The notes: a model not told the origin generated them from the letters alone. A stretch of DNA of 64,000 bases from Thermomonas sp. XSG (GCF_014678725.1 NZ_CP061497.1:124001-188000), one strand, 5' to 3'; positions 1 to 9,475 are shown, counted from the stretch's first letter. Numbers and translations are program-made.

Positions 1-334
1 CGATCAGCGCGCTGGCGTCGCGGATGCCCGGCAGCGGCAGCTGGATCAGGATGCCGTGCACCCGCGGGTCGGCGTTGAGCCGGTCGATCAGCGCCACCAG
101 CTCGGCTTCGCCGGTGCCCGCGGGCAAGTCGTAGTCGAAGGCCTGGATGCCCACTTTTTCGGCGGCGCGCTTCTTGTTGCGCACGTACACCGATGACGCC
201 GGATCGCTGCCCACCAGCACCACCGCAAGGCCGGGCCGCGACTTGCCGGCGGCCAGGCGCGCGTCCACCTGCGCCTTCAGGCTGTCGAGGAGCGCGTCGG
301 CGATGCGTTTTCCATCAAGGATTCTTGCGGTCAT
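1..334 (-). CDS. folD: FolD, bifunctional methylenetetrahydrofolate dehydrogenase/cyclohydrolase (5' part only)
   Basis: The first 111 residues of FolD, which interconverts 5,10-methylene-, 5,10-methenyl- and 10-formyl-tetrahydrofolate in the cytosol; the C-terminal NADP-binding domain lies beyond the window edge. The N-terminus [13 protein letters not shown], the catalytic YVRNKK segment (Tyr and Lys near residues 52-56) and the substrate-site motif ILIQLPLPG near residue 100 are all present. The ATG at 334 is the natural start. A GATAAT at 370-365 on the minus strand could be its -10 box, so folD may be transcribed separately from the gene upstream. The identification is firm; only the truncation limits it. 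Confidence 0.95.
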   Translation of the reverse strand, partial: MTARILDGKRIADALLDSLKAQVDARLAAGKSRPGLAVVLVGSDPASSVYVRNKKRAAEKVGIQAFDYDLPAGTGEAELVALIDRLNADPRVHGILIQLPLPGIRDASALI

Positions 335-364
335 TCGGCGGGGCTGGGTAACGGGCGGATGCGC

Positions 365-370
365 ATTATC
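365..370 (-). promoter_or_regulatory. Possible -10 element for folD
   Basis: On the minus strand the hexamer reads GATAAT, about 30 bases before the folD ATG at 334. No good -35 lies 17 bases upstream (the sequence there is TAGGCC). The site sits in the short folD/DUF2272 intergenic gap. It is a weak call based on one hexamer. Confidence 0.3.
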
Positions 371-390
371 GCGCAGCGCGCCCGCCCGGC

Positions 391-1437
391 CTATTCCGAA
401 CCCTGCAGCGGCGCGTCCGGCTGTGCCACCTGCGGCACTACCTGGCCAGCGGCGGGGCAGCGCGGCACGCCCGAGCCCACCACGCAGTTCACGCAGCAGG
501 TCGGCGCCACCGGTGCGCTGGGCAGGAAGCTGGGCGGCTCCACCGGGCCGATCTTCGCCAGCTCCACCTGAGGCTTGAGCTTGAGCACCGCCGCCCAGTC
601 CTGTCGGTTGAAGCTGCAGGCGAGCAGCGTCTCCGGCGAGCATTCCACATCGCCATCCGAGCGGCGCGGCAAACCCCACAGCTGGCCCTGCGCATTGAGG
701 TTGAAGATGCGCATGGTCACCGCCTGCTGCACGTTGCCGCCCACCGCATAGGCCTTGCCGTCGACGGTCGCGACGATCAGGTCGCAATGCATCGGCAGGC
801 TGGTGGTGCTGCCGTCGATCGCCTTCAGCAGACCATCGTGGCCATACACGCGGCCGGTGCGCACGTAGCAGAGCATGTCGCCGGCTTCCAGCTTCGCCGA
901 CATCGGTTCCAGAAAGCGGTACGGACTGCCGGCGTCATCCTTGCGCGCCGCGCGCACGTAATCGAAATGGCTGGCCGAGCTGCGGAACCCCGGCACGCCG
1001 GCACGCTGCATCACCCAGCTGATGAAGGCGGCGGACCACGGGTTGTCGATGACGAAGCCGCGGCAGCCCAGGCCCGGGTACGCAAGGTTGAGCGCGGCGT
1101 AACCGCAATCGCTGGCCCCAGGCTTGAACCCCATCGGCGACAACAGGCCGCTGGCCTGCCAGTAGAACGCCACCCGCCGCCACGGCGAGCCACCATCCTT
1201 CAGCCCGTTGGCTTCAGCCTCGTAGGCATTGAGGCTGGCCAGCCTTCCGTCGGCGTCAATGAACGGCCGGTTCCAGCGCAGGTGTTCGTCGCAAGCGATG
1301 GCGGCGATACGGGTGGCCACCTGCGGGTCGGACTGGCGCTGCGCCAGCGTCGGGCACTGGTCGGTGGCAAACGCCTGCCCGGCGAACAACAGCAGGCCCG
1401 AGGCCAGCAGGCGACGCATCCATGCGAAATCGATCAT
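391..1437 (-). CDS. DUF2272-family secreted protein, papain/CHAP-like fold with Ser at the usual Cys position
   Basis: 348 residues with a signal peptide (a hydrophobic stretch after MRR, cut near AFA-TDQ). The body matches the DUF2272 pattern: [16 protein letters not shown] at 132-147, an SSASHFDYV segment at 153-161, EAGDMLCYV, a His-Cys pair at 217-218 and [11 protein letters not shown] at 232-242. This resembles the NlpC/P60 and CHAP amidase layout, where the first motif normally reads PWCAAF; here the nucleophile position is Ser135. The tail has four cysteines (314, 315, 318, 327) and is Pro-rich. The start ATG overlaps the moeB stop (TGATG), so the gene is translationally coupled to moeB; an internal Met at residue 7 is an alternative start. 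The protein is likely periplasmic. Cell-wall or peptide hydrolysis is an inference from fold only. Confidence 0.75.
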   Translation of the reverse strand: MIDFAWMRRLLASGLLLFAGQAFATDQCPTLAQRQSDPQVATRIAAIACDEHLRWNRPFIDADGRLASLNAYEAEANGLKDGGSPWRRVAFYWQASGLLSPMGFKPGASDCGYAALNLAYPGLGCRGFVIDNPWSAAFISWVMQRAGVPGFRSSASHFDYVRAARKDDAGSPYRFLEPMSAKLEAGDMLCYVRTGRVYGHDGLLKAIDGSTTSLPMHCDLIVATVDGKAYAVGGNVQQAVTMRIFNLNAQGQLWGLPRRSDGDVECSPETLLACSFNRQDWAAVLKLKPQVELAKIGPVEPPSFLPSAPVAPTCCVNCVVGSGVPRCPAAGQVVPQVAQPDAPLQGSE

Positions 1438-2567
1438 CAGTCAGCTCCGGCGCACAGCGCCATGTAGTCGGGATAGCCAGTAAAAGCGCGATCCGGCGCG
1501 CAAACCGGACACTGCGGGTCGGGCTCCACGCGGAATTCCCGGAAACGCATCGCCAGCGCATCGAACTGCAGCAGCCGGCCCGCCAGCGATTCGCCGATGC
1601 CCAGCACCAGCTTGATCGCCTCGGTGGCCTGCAACAGGCCGATCACGCCGGGCAGCACGCCAAGCACGCCGGCTTCGGCACAGTTCGGCGCGGCCTCGGC
1701 CGGTGGCGGCTCCGGGAACAGGCAGCGGTAGCACGGTGCCTGCCCGCGTCGCCGCCCGGCATCGAACACGCTGACCTGCCCCTCGAAGCGATGCACCGCG
1801 CCATGCACCAGCGGCTTGCCAAGATGCACGCAGGCGTCGTTGAGCAGGTAGCGCACCGGGAAGTTGTCGCCACCGTCGAGCACCACGTCCACGCCTTCGA
1901 GCAGGAGTTCGACATTGCCTGCTGCAACCCGTTCGCGCACCGGTTCGATGCGGGTGCGCGGGTTGAGCGCGGACAGCGCGATGGCCGCGGACTCCACCTT
2001 CGGCATGCCGATGCGGGCGTCGGCGTGGAGGATCTGCCGTTGCAGGTTGCTGCGGTCCACCACGTCGTCGTCGGCGATGCGCAGGTGGCCGATGCCGGCG
2101 GCGGCCAGATAAAACGCCGCCGGCGCGCCCAAGCCGCCTGCGCCCACCAACAGCACGCGCGCGGCTTCGAGCTTTTTCTGCCCGTCCAGCCCGACTTCCG
2201 GCAGGCGCAGGTGGCGCGAATAGCGTTCGCCGAAATCGGCGTCGATGTCGGGCTTGCGCATTGGCAGCGCGCCGGCCTCCCAGGCGCGCGTGCCGCCTTC
2301 CACCGACGCGAGGTTGCGATAGCCCAGCGCCTGCAGCGCCTGCACGCAGGCCAGCGAACGCGTTCCGGCCTGGCACAACAGCAGGATTTCCGCGTCATGG
2401 TCCGGCAGGTGTGCGGCCGGATCCTTCAGCAGATCTTCGCGGACGATGCCCAGCGCGCCCTCGGCCATGCCCAGCGCCTGCTCGTGGGCGGCGCGCACGT
2501 CAATCAGCAGCGCACCTGCCTGCTGGCGGGCGTAGGCGGCGGCGGGGGAAAGACTGCGAACGCTCAT
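1437..2567 (-). CDS. moeB: Rhodanese-MoeB fusion, molybdopterin-synthase (or ThiS-like) adenylyltransferase
   Basis: 376 residues. Residues 1-103 are a rhodanese domain with active-site Cys65 in CQAGTRS; residues 115-370 are a ThiF/MoeB/HesA E1-like adenylyltransferase with nucleotide loop GAGGLG (142-147), an RQILH segment and two CxxC pairs (CYRC and CPVC) for zinc. The protein should adenylate the C-terminal Gly-Gly of a MoaD- or ThiS-type carrier, and the rhodanese domain could deliver persulfide sulfur. Eukaryotic Uba4/MOCS3 has the rhodanese domain at the C-terminus, so the order here is reversed. It lies downstream of mobA, which favours molybdenum cofactor synthesis. The start at 2567 gives the complete rhodanese domain; there is no Shine-Dalgarno before it. 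Confidence 0.88.
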   Translation of the reverse strand: MSVRSLSPAAAYARQQAGALLIDVRAAHEQALGMAEGALGIVREDLLKDPAAHLPDHDAEILLLCQAGTRSLACVQALQALGYRNLASVEGGTRAWEAGALPMRKPDIDADFGERYSRHLRLPEVGLDGQKKLEAARVLLVGAGGLGAPAAFYLAAAGIGHLRIADDDVVDRSNLQRQILHADARIGMPKVESAAIALSALNPRTRIEPVRERVAAGNVELLLEGVDVVLDGGDNFPVRYLLNDACVHLGKPLVHGAVHRFEGQVSVFDAGRRRGQAPCYRCLFPEPPPAEAAPNCAEAGVLGVLPGVIGLLQATEAIKLVLGIGESLAGRLLQFDALAMRFREFRVEPDPQCPVCAPDRAFTGYPDYMALCAGAD

Positions 2568-2573
2568 GCGTGG

Positions 2574-2579
2574 ATTATC
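2574..2579 (-). promoter_or_regulatory. -10-like hexamer directly before the moeB start
   Basis: The minus strand reads GATAAT and ends six bases before the moeB ATG (2567), with no ribosome-binding site between. This is what a promoter for a leaderless or near-leaderless moeB mRNA would look like. The -35 position (CGACGG) is poor, so the call is tentative. Confidence 0.3.
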
Positions 2580-2613
2580 GCCCGGGACCACGCGGCCCGT
2601 CGTCGCGCCGCAT

Positions 2614-3186
2614 TCACTCCGGCGCGCAGCCGGCCGCAACGAGATCGTCGGGGGTATTGAGATTGCCGAAGCGCCGGCCCTCGCAGGCGACCACAGGCAA
2701 CGCCAGCGCCGCCTGCATCGCCCGCACCGAATGCTCGCCTCCCGCCAGTGCGGAAGCCAGCGCAGCGCGCAGCGCATCCACGCGATACAGCGCCACCAGC
2801 GGCTGCAACCCATCGTCGTCGGCCGCCACCGCGCCCTGCCCGCCCGCGTTCGCCAGCAGTCGCAGCAGATCGGCATCGGTATCCACGATGTCCACCGGCA
2901 GGGTGAACAGCCACGGCGTGGTGCAAGCTGCAGCCAGCGCCTCCAGCCCGGCCAGCGGGCCAACATCGGGCCGGCGGTCCGGCACCGCTTCCAGTCCGTG
3001 TCGGGCATAGCGCGGCAGATCGCGGTTGGCGCTCACCAGCACGGCCCCGCATTCACCGCCGAACCTGCGCGCGATGCGCAGCACCTGTGGCAGGCCGTCG
3101 CGTTCGATCCAGGCCTTGTCGCGCCCGCCCAACCGGCTTGCGCGGCCACCTGCCAGGATGCCCAGGCTCAGCTCCGTCGCCAGCAT
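2614..3186 (-). CDS. mobA: MobA, molybdenum cofactor guanylyltransferase
   Basis: 190 residues, the usual MobA size. It transfers GMP to molybdopterin-Mo to make the guanine dinucleotide cofactor in the cytosol. The N-terminus LGILAGGRASRLGGRDKA carries the nucleotide-binding LAGGxxxRxGGxDK signature, and VPDRRPDVGPLAGLEAL and a TLPVDIV segment (metal-binding Asp) follow. The ATG overlaps the der stop codon (TGATG), which fixes the start at 3186 and suggests coupling. moeB follows after 46 bases, giving a small Moco cluster. Confidence 0.93.
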   Translation of the reverse strand: MLATELSLGILAGGRASRLGGRDKAWIERDGLPQVLRIARRFGGECGAVLVSANRDLPRYARHGLEAVPDRRPDVGPLAGLEALAAACTTPWLFTLPVDIVDTDADLLRLLANAGGQGAVAADDDGLQPLVALYRVDALRAALASALAGGEHSVRAMQAALALPVVACEGRRFGNLNTPDDLVAAGCAPE

Positions 3187-4586
3187 CAGCCGCCGCGCTT
3201 GACGTGTCGCATCAAGCGCCGCTTCTTCTCGATCTGGCGCTCGGTCAGCACGTTCTTCTTGCCTTCGTAGGGATTGCTGTTCTCCCGGAACACGAAGCGG
3301 ATCGGCGTTCCCACCAGCTTGAAGCGCTTGCGGAAGAAGTTCTCCAGATAGCGCTGGTAGGTGGAGCTGAGCGTCTTCAGGCGGGTGCCATGCACGACGA
3401 AGGTGGGCGGCGTGTCGCCACCCGGATGGGCGAAGCGCAGCTTGGCGACATGCCCGCGCACCACCGGCGGCGGGTTGGCGGTGTAGGCCGCCTCGATCGC
3501 ACGGGTCACGTCGGCGGTGCTGAAGACATGCGTCGCCGACGCGTGGGCGCGGTGGATGGCCTTGAACAGCTCGCGCAGGCCGGAACCGTGCAGCGCGGAA
3601 ATGCGCACGCGCTCGGCCCAGTCGACGAAGCTCAGTTTGCGCGCCACCAGCGCCTCCGCCTGCTGGCGCTCGTAATCGGTGCGGCCGTCCCATTTATTGA
3701 GCACGATCACCAGTGCGCGTCCCGCATCCAGCACGGCACCCAGCACGGTCGCGTCCTGGTCGGTGACGCCTTCGCTGGCGTCCAGCATCAGCACTGCCAC
3801 CTGGCACTGCTCGATCGCCTGCAGGGTCTTGAACGCGGAGAATTTCTCCACCGCCTCTTCCACCCGCGCGCGCCGGCGCAGGCCGGCGGTATCGATCAGG
3901 CGGTACTTGCGGCCATCACGCTCCAGGTCCACCGCGATCGAGTCGCGAGTGGTGCCGGGCACTTCCGAGGCGATCATCCGCTCCTCGCCGAGGATGCGGT
4001 TCACCAATGTGGACTTGCCCACGTTCGGGCGGCCGACGAAGGCGATCCGGACGCGGGTCGGGTCGTCGTCCAGCGTCTCGGCGCTGCCAACCTCCGGGAG
4101 CAGCGCCGCCGTCCGTGCCAGCAACTGGTCGATGCCGGTGCGGTGCGCGCTGGAGACCGGCAGCACATCGGCAAAGCCGTAGCGCGAAAATTCGGCCTGC
4201 GCCGCGCGCTGGTCGATGCCGTCGGTCTTGTTGACGATCAGCAGGGTCGGCTTCGACAGCTTGCGCAGCCAGCGCAGGATGTCGTCATCCAGCGACGACG
4301 CGCCTTCGCGACCATCGACCACGAACAGGATCAGGTCGGCCTCTTCGGCGGCGGCGCGCGACTGCTTGGCGGTGGCGCCCGCCAGCCCTTCGTCCTGCCC
4401 GGCGATGCCGCCGGTGTCGACCAGCACGAATGGCCGCCCTTCAAGCAGCCGGCACACGCCGTAGTTGCGGTCGCGGGTCACGCCCGGCTCGTCGTGCACC
4501 AGCGCGTCGCGGGTGCGCGTCAACGCATTGAAGAGCGTGGACTTTCCGACATTGGGGCGCCCGACCAGGGCTACGAGGGGAAGCAT
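3186..4586 (-). CDS. der: Der (EngA), double-domain ribosome-assembly GTPase
   Basis: 466 residues with two tandem G domains. GRPNVGKS P-loops occur at 9-16 and 185-192, DTGG and DTAG switch II motifs and NKTD/NKWD G4 motifs follow each, and a KH-like domain makes up the last ~120 residues. Der is essential for 50S subunit maturation. It is transcribed after bamB across a 136-base gap that holds a terminator hairpin, so it probably has its own promoter or receives read-through. mobA overlaps its stop. Confidence 0.97.
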   Translation of the reverse strand: MLPLVALVGRPNVGKSTLFNALTRTRDALVHDEPGVTRDRNYGVCRLLEGRPFVLVDTGGIAGQDEGLAGATAKQSRAAAEEADLILFVVDGREGASSLDDDILRWLRKLSKPTLLIVNKTDGIDQRAAQAEFSRYGFADVLPVSSAHRTGIDQLLARTAALLPEVGSAETLDDDPTRVRIAFVGRPNVGKSTLVNRILGEERMIASEVPGTTRDSIAVDLERDGRKYRLIDTAGLRRRARVEEAVEKFSAFKTLQAIEQCQVAVLMLDASEGVTDQDATVLGAVLDAGRALVIVLNKWDGRTDYERQQAEALVARKLSFVDWAERVRISALHGSGLRELFKAIHRAHASATHVFSTADVTRAIEAAYTANPPPVVRGHVAKLRFAHPGGDTPPTFVVHGTRLKTLSSTYQRYLENFFRKRFKLVGTPIRFVFRENSNPYEGKKNVLTERQIEKKRRLMRHVKRGG

Positions 4587-4656
4587 GGATCAGACCTTTG
4601 GCGGCGGATGTCCGTCGCATCATTCGATAGGCCCGGCGGGGTCCGGGCGAAACAAC

Positions 4657-4686
4657 AGCGGCCCCGGCAGGGTAGCCGGGGCCGCT
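4657..4686 (-). terminator. Hairpin terminator downstream of bamB
   Basis: A perfect 12-bp stem (4657-4668 with 4675-4686) and a 6-base loop lie just past the bamB stop. On the minus strand the stem is followed by TGTTGTTT, a weak U tract. A second smaller stem (4631-4636/4643-4648) follows. It would separate the yfgM-bamB unit from der. Confidence 0.7.
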
Positions 4687-4722
4687 CTTATGTGCCAGCC
4701 GGAACCGGCTGGCCGGGGTGAC

Positions 4723-5901
4723 TCACTGCAGCGCGAACGCAGCCAGCTTGCCGTCCCTGCTTTGCACCACCAGGATGCCATCGGCGACCACCGGCCTGCC
4801 GACAATCGCGTCGCCCATCTTGCTGCGCGCTGCGAACGCACCATCATTGAGCCGCAGCCAGTGCAGCACGCCGTCGAGGTCGCCGACCACCGCATAATCG
4901 CCCTGCACCGCCGGTGCGGACACATTGCGGTTGGCCAACCCAGACTGCTGCCACAGGGCGCCGCCGCTGTTCTTGTCCAGGCCGACCACCATGCCGCCCT
5001 TGTCGGTCACGACCACCGCCGAGTTACTGACAGCTGCGCCGCGCGCGCCACCGTGGTCGCTGGTCCACATCACCTGCCCGCTGGGACCATCGATGGCGAC
5101 GGTACGGCCCTTGTAGCTGCTGGCGAAAAGCGTGGTGCCTTCAAGCACCGGCGCCGCATCCACGTCGGCCATGCGCTCGAGCTCGGTCCGGCCGTCAGCC
5201 TCGGCGACCGGCGTCGACCACAGCACGTTGCCGTCGTTCATGTTCAGGGCGGTCAGGGTGCCATTGTCGCCACCGACGAACAGGATGCCCGGGCCAAGGG
5301 TGATGCCGGCGGTGCCGCGCACGGTCAGCGCCGGTGATTCGACGCTATGGAACCAGCGGCGTGCGCCGGTTCCGGCGTCGAAGGCGGTGACCCGGCCGTC
5401 GTTGGAATGCACGAACACCATGCCGCCAGCGATCGCCGGCGCGGACAGGACTTCGTTGCCGACCTTGGCCGTCCACTTCTCCTGGCCATCGGCGGCATTC
5501 AGCGCCACGACCTCGCCTTCCAGGCCACCAACCACGACCAGTCCGTCGCCTGCACCGGGGCCGCCCCCCAGGCGCGCCTTCTTGGATTCGTAGTGCCACA
5601 GCTGGGCGCCGGTGGAAAGCGCATAGGCGCTGACACCACCGTCAACCGCCGCAGCGTAGACGTGGCCGTCCAGGACCGCCGGCTGCTGGCCGATGCCGAG
5701 GAGGTCCTCGCCCTTCCCGACTGACGTCGACCACAGCTTGTTGACGCTGGCGGAAGGGGTGAAGTCGACCAGCTTGGCGGGCTCGCCAGTCTTGTCCTTG
5801 TTGCGCCCGCCGAACATGTTCTTGACCGAACTGCAGCCGGAAAGCATCGCCATCGCCAGCGCGGCGACGACCAGAGTGCGCAGGAAACCTCGCTTGTCCA
5901 T
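4723..5901 (-). CDS. bamB: BamB, outer-membrane protein assembly lipoprotein
   Basis: 392 residues. It is a lipoprotein of the BAM complex, with signal peptide and lipobox LSGC near residues 20-23, anchored to the periplasmic face of the outer membrane. The rest is an eight-bladed PQQ-like beta-propeller with recurring blade endings such as LYHYESK, KWTAKVG, RRWFHSV, VLWSTPV, VMWTSDH and ALWQQSG. The ATG at 5901 overlaps the yfgM stop (TGATG). Length and context (yfgM upstream, der downstream) match the classical gammaproteobacterial gene order. Confidence 0.95.
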   Translation of the reverse strand: MDKRGFLRTLVVAALAMAMLSGCSSVKNMFGGRNKDKTGEPAKLVDFTPSASVNKLWSTSVGKGEDLLGIGQQPAVLDGHVYAAAVDGGVSAYALSTGAQLWHYESKKARLGGGPGAGDGLVVVGGLEGEVVALNAADGQEKWTAKVGNEVLSAPAIAGGMVFVHSNDGRVTAFDAGTGARRWFHSVESPALTVRGTAGITLGPGILFVGGDNGTLTALNMNDGNVLWSTPVAEADGRTELERMADVDAAPVLEGTTLFASSYKGRTVAIDGPSGQVMWTSDHGGARGAAVSNSAVVVTDKGGMVVGLDKNSGGALWQQSGLANRNVSAPAVQGDYAVVGDLDGVLHWLRLNDGAFAARSKMGDAIVGRPVVADGILVVQSRDGKLAAFALQ

Positions 5902-6545
5902 CAACCGTTGCTCCCTGCGTGCGGCGGAGTACCGCCCGCCTCGATCAGTTTCATCGCGATCAACCGGTGCTGCGGATCAGCCACGTCGACCAGCGCCAGC
6001 GCCTTGCGATAGGCATCCTGCGCTTTCGCCTTGTCACCCAACGCAAACTGGGCATCGCCGCGCACATCCAGCATTGCCGCGTTGCGTTCGTCCTCCAGCA
6101 GCGCCAACGCGTCCTTGGCCTTGCCGGCATCGATCAGCAGGCGCGCCAGCCGCTGCTGCACCACCGGACGCAGGTCGGCATCGACCTTGTCCAGACCGCG
6201 CAGCGTCGCAATGGCGTCGTCGCGCTTGCCCGCATCGACCTGCGCCTTGGCCAGCTGCAGCGCCGCCAGGGTGGCGAGCGTCGGATTGCTCTTCTCCAGC
6301 CCGGCGACCACGCTCTTGCCCTTGTCGGCCGGGATCTTGCCCGCCTCGAACGCCTCGCTGGCCTGCGCGTAGCTCGCGCTGGCCTGCATGCCGCTCTGCA
6401 GCTGCTGGCCCTGCCACCATTGCCAGCCGGCGATCACCGCCAGGCCGAGCCCCACGCCGCCAACCAGTCCAAGCGCGTTGCTGCGCAGCCAGTTGCGTAC
6501 TTTTTCGCTCTGTTCGTGCTCGTTGAGCAGTTCGTCGATCGCCAT
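5901..6545 (-). CDS. yfgM: YfgM-family periplasmic TPR membrane protein
   Basis: 214 residues. A short cytoplasmic N-terminus (AIDELLNEHEQSEKVRNW) is followed by one transmembrane helix (about 24-42) and a periplasmic helical TPR-like domain rich in Ala/Lys. YfgM in E. coli associates with the SecYEG translocon and the chaperone PpiD and helps outer-membrane protein traffic. The length, the single N-terminal helix and the position directly before bamB support the call. Start ATG at 6545; the upstream gene ends 71 bases away, so it is probably in the same transcript. Confidence 0.88.
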   Translation of the reverse strand: MAIDELLNEHEQSEKVRNWLRSNALGLVGGVGLGLAVIAGWQWWQGQQLQSGMQASASYAQASEAFEAGKIPADKGKSVVAGLEKSNPTLATLAALQLAKAQVDAGKRDDAIATLRGLDKVDADLRPVVQQRLARLLIDAGKAKDALALLEDERNAAMLDVRGDAQFALGDKAKAQDAYRKALALVDVADPQHRLIAMKLIEAGGTPPHAGSNG

Positions 6546-6616
6546 GCTGCCTCTCGCCCGTCGTCCTGACGGGGCGTTGTGTTCTTACTGGTTCGGAAGC
6601 CCGCGCGGCGAAGCGT

Positions 6617-7444
6617 TCAGTTCGACGCGACAAGCGAGCCGTCGGAGGATACCTCAAAGCGGGCGACGTTCGCGCGGGCATTGGCCAGCGCATCGACCGG
6701 GCGACCACGGCTTTCCAGCGCCACCGCGGAGGCGTTGCCGATGGTCATGCGGCGGACCTGCGACGCGGCATAACGGCGTTCCGCACCCGCCGGCAGCAGC
6801 TCCTTGGCCAGCGTGCTGCCGTCAATGGCGACCACTTCCAGCCAAGTCTTGCCGCTGGTCCGCAGCACGATCTCCGCGCCGGGGACAGTGGATACGGCGG
6901 CAGCGGGTTGCCCGCTGGCAGCCACGGGAGCCATCGAAGCAACCACGGTGCGCGGAGTACGATCGATCTCCCGCTCGGCGGGTGCCGCCGGATCCGCCGG
7001 TGTATCCAGCGCGGCCACGCCTTCGGCGGTACCGGCCAGATGCTGGCGGGTGGCAACCCAGACAGGAATCACCAGCGAAAGCGTCAGCACGATATAGACC
7101 AGCCGCCGGCCGATCTGTTCTGCCCACCACTGCGCTTGGGGGATATGGGTGCGACTGACCAGCTTGGTCGGCTCGATCTGGCCTACCGTCAACGCATCCA
7201 TCAGCGGCGCGGTGGTGAGGCCGAGCAGCCGCGAATAGCTGCGGACCTGGCCGCGCACGAACACCGGTGCACCGAGTCGCGACCAGTCCTCGTTCTCTAG
7301 CGACCGAACCACCCGCGCCGGCATATGCAGGCGGGCCGCGACGTCATCGATGCTCAGCCCGGCCGCCTCGCGCGCAGCGCGCAGGCGTGCGCCGCATCCA
7401 GCAAGCGCCTCGTGGGTCAGGTCTGGTTGTTGATTCGCGGTCAT
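6617..7444 (-). CDS. rodZ: RodZ-like helix-turn-helix membrane protein
   Basis: 275 residues. An N-terminal Cro/XRE helix-turn-helix (about 15-85; GARLRAAREAAGLSIDDVAARLHM, then a VVRSLENEDW segment) is followed by a linker, one transmembrane helix near 113-131 (VYIVLTLSLVIPVWVA), a Pro/Ala-rich stretch and a C-terminal DUF4115-type beta domain with the motif WLEVVAIDGSTL. This is the RodZ architecture: a bitopic protein that links MreB to the cell-wall elongation machinery. The ATG overlaps the pilW stop (ATGA). In many gammaproteobacteria ispG and hisS separate it from yfgM; both are absent here. Confidence 0.85.
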   Translation of the reverse strand: MTANQQPDLTHEALAGCGARLRAAREAAGLSIDDVAARLHMPARVVRSLENEDWSRLGAPVFVRGQVRSYSRLLGLTTAPLMDALTVGQIEPTKLVSRTHIPQAQWWAEQIGRRLVYIVLTLSLVIPVWVATRQHLAGTAEGVAALDTPADPAAPAEREIDRTPRTVVASMAPVAASGQPAAAVSTVPGAEIVLRTSGKTWLEVVAIDGSTLAKELLPAGAERRYAASQVRRMTIGNASAVALESRGRPVDALANARANVARFEVSSDGSLVASN

Positions 7445-8250
7445 TGCGTGCGCGGTGCCGTGGTAGGACCCGGAGAAATCGCCTGCAAACGTGAACGATA
7501 ACGCGAAGCGGCCACGTTGTCGCCTGTTTTTTCTTCGACCTGCATCGCAAGTTGCAACGCAGCCACATCGTCCGGCGCCACCGCCAGCCAGCGCTCGACG
7601 AAAGCTCGCGCTTCGAGGTAATCGCCCTGCGTGAATGCCAGGGATGCCATTCCCGCCAGCGCCTGCATATCGACCGCATCCAGCGCCAGAGCTGCGCGCC
7701 AGCTGGCTTCGGCGCGCACGGGCTGCCCCGCCTTGCGGGCGCATTCGCCGGCATTGGCCAGCGCACGCACCGGCGTGGGATAGGCCGGATCCGCCAGTGC
7801 GCGGTCGAACCAGTCAAGCGACTCCGCCGCGCGCCCGTTGGCACACAACCAGGTGCCGTAGTTGTTGGCATAGACGCCGTTGCCCGGCGCGGACGCCGCT
7901 GCGGCCTGGAAATGCCTGCCGGCAGCCGCGGTGTCGCCACGCGCATCGGCGACCAGTCCAAGCAGGGTGCCGGCATCGCCGGAGCCCGGCTGCAGCTTCT
8001 GCGCCTTGCGGGCCATTGCCTCCGCGTCCGCCAGCTCGCCGCGCTGGTACAGCAGCGAAGCCGACGCCAACAGCATGGCCGCATCGCCGCTGTCCTGGCC
8101 GTGCTTGCCGCTGACGTCGTAGCGGGGCGCGATCTGGGTGTAACCGCGATGCTGCGCGCTTGGACGGATGAGTGTCAGGCGTTCAAGCTGGCTGCACCCG
8201 GCCAGCAACAGGCTGCCAAGGACCACCAGAGCGGCGAACTCACGCCGCAT
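7441..8250 (-). CDS. pilW: PilW/PilF, type IV pilus biogenesis TPR lipoprotein
   Basis: 269 residues with signal peptide and lipobox LLAGC (Cys near residue 19), followed by TPR repeats (for example [19 protein letters not shown] and [18 protein letters not shown]). PilF/PilW is the outer-membrane pilotin that helps the PilQ secretin multimerise. Its gene typically lies between rlmN and rodZ, as here. The start overlaps the rlmN end by 11 bases, and the stop overlaps rodZ (ATGA), so all three are likely one operon. Confidence 0.9.
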   Translation of the reverse strand: MRREFAALVVLGSLLLAGCSQLERLTLIRPSAQHRGYTQIAPRYDVSGKHGQDSGDAAMLLASASLLYQRGELADAEAMARKAQKLQPGSGDAGTLLGLVADARGDTAAAGRHFQAAAASAPGNGVYANNYGTWLCANGRAAESLDWFDRALADPAYPTPVRALANAGECARKAGQPVRAEASWRAALALDAVDMQALAGMASLAFTQGDYLEARAFVERWLAVAPDDVAALQLAMQVEEKTGDNVAASRYRSRLQAISPGPTTAPRTQ

Positions 8251-9466
8251 CGCCTGCTCCCGCTGCCTGCAGCCGCTTGCGGTGTTCGGCCGAACGGCGG
8301 GTGCGGTCCATCACTTGGCCCTTGAGCTGGCCGCAGGCGGCATCGATGTCGTCGCCGCGGGTGCGTCGCACCGGCGCGATCATGCCGGCGTTGTTCAGCA
8401 GCTTCTGGAACGAACGAATGGCCTCATCGCTGGGGCGCTGGAAGCCGGTGCCGGGGAACGGGTTGAAGGGGATCAGGTTGATCTTGGCCGCGCCCTTCAT
8501 CTGCACGCGGCGGTCGAAATCGCGCAACAGGCCGATCAGCGCGCGCGCGTGCTCGGGCTGGTCGTTGACGTCCCGCATCAAGGTGTATTCAAAGGTGACG
8601 GATTCGCCCTTTTTGCGCAGCGCATAGCGCACGCAGGCGTCCAGGAGTTCGGCCAACGGATATTTCTTGTTGATCGGCATCAACTGCGTGCGCAGCTCGT
8701 CGAACGGGGCATGCAGCGACACCGCCAGCGATACGTCCGATTCCTGCGCCAGCCGGTCGATCTGCGGCACCATGCCCGCGGTCGAAAGCGTCACGCGCTT
8801 GTTGGCCAAGCCGTAGCCGAGGTCGTCGCGCATGATGCTCATTGCGCGCACGACGTTGTCGAAATTGGCCAGCGGCTCGCCCATGCCCATCATCACCACG
8901 TTGGTGAGCCGGCGCTGCTGGTGCGGCACGTTGCCGAGGTGGCGCGCGGCGACCCACACCTGACCGATGATCTCGGCGGTGGACAGGTTGCGGTTGAAGC
9001 CCTGGGTAGCGGTGGAGCAGAACCCGCAGTTCAGCGCGCAGCCCACCTGCGAGGACACGCACAGGGTGCCGCGCCCCTTGTCGGGGATGTAGACGGTTTC
9101 GATGGCGTTCCGGGCGTCCATGCCGAGCAGCCACTTGTGGGTGCCGTCGGTGGAGGCCTTGTCGAACACGACCTGCGGCGCACGCACCACCGCGCGCTCC
9201 TCCAGCTTGGCGCGCAGCGCCTTGCCGAGGTCGGTCATGTCCGCGAATTCAGTGGCATAGCGGTGATGGATCCACTTCATCACCTGGTGGGCGCGGAATT
9301 TCTTCTCGCCCAGTTCTTCCTCGAAGAAACGCTCCAGGCGGGCGCGATCGAAGTCGAAGATATTGGTGCGAACGTCCACGCCGGTATCCACCGGCGTGGA
9401 GGCAGGCGCTACCCCGTCGTCGCCCAGCAGGGCGATCTCGATGGCGGGGATGCGCGCTTCAGTCAT
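8240..9466 (-). CDS. rlmN: RlmN, 23S rRNA/tRNA adenine-C2 methyltransferase (radical SAM)
   Basis: 408 residues. The enzyme methylates A2503 of 23S rRNA and A37 of some tRNAs. The radical-SAM cluster motif CxxxCxxC is at Cys143, Cys147 and Cys150 ([10 protein letters not shown]), the GMGEPLAN motif follows, and a cysteine near 386 ([12 protein letters not shown]) is the methyl-carrier Cys region. An N-terminal extension of about 35 residues precedes the usual domain. Start ATG at 9466; ndk ends 9 bases upstream. Firm identification. Confidence 0.97.
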   Translation of the reverse strand: MTEARIPAIEIALLGDDGVAPASTPVDTGVDVRTNIFDFDRARLERFFEEELGEKKFRAHQVMKWIHHRYATEFADMTDLGKALRAKLEERAVVRAPQVVFDKASTDGTHKWLLGMDARNAIETVYIPDKGRGTLCVSSQVGCALNCGFCSTATQGFNRNLSTAEIIGQVWVAARHLGNVPHQQRRLTNVVMMGMGEPLANFDNVVRAMSIMRDDLGYGLANKRVTLSTAGMVPQIDRLAQESDVSLAVSLHAPFDELRTQLMPINKKYPLAELLDACVRYALRKKGESVTFEYTLMRDVNDQPEHARALIGLLRDFDRRVQMKGAAKINLIPFNPFPGTGFQRPSDEAIRSFQKLLNNAGMIAPVRRTRGDDIDAACGQLKGQVMDRTRRSAEHRKRLQAAGAGDAA

Positions 9467-9475
9467 GGCGTTCGC

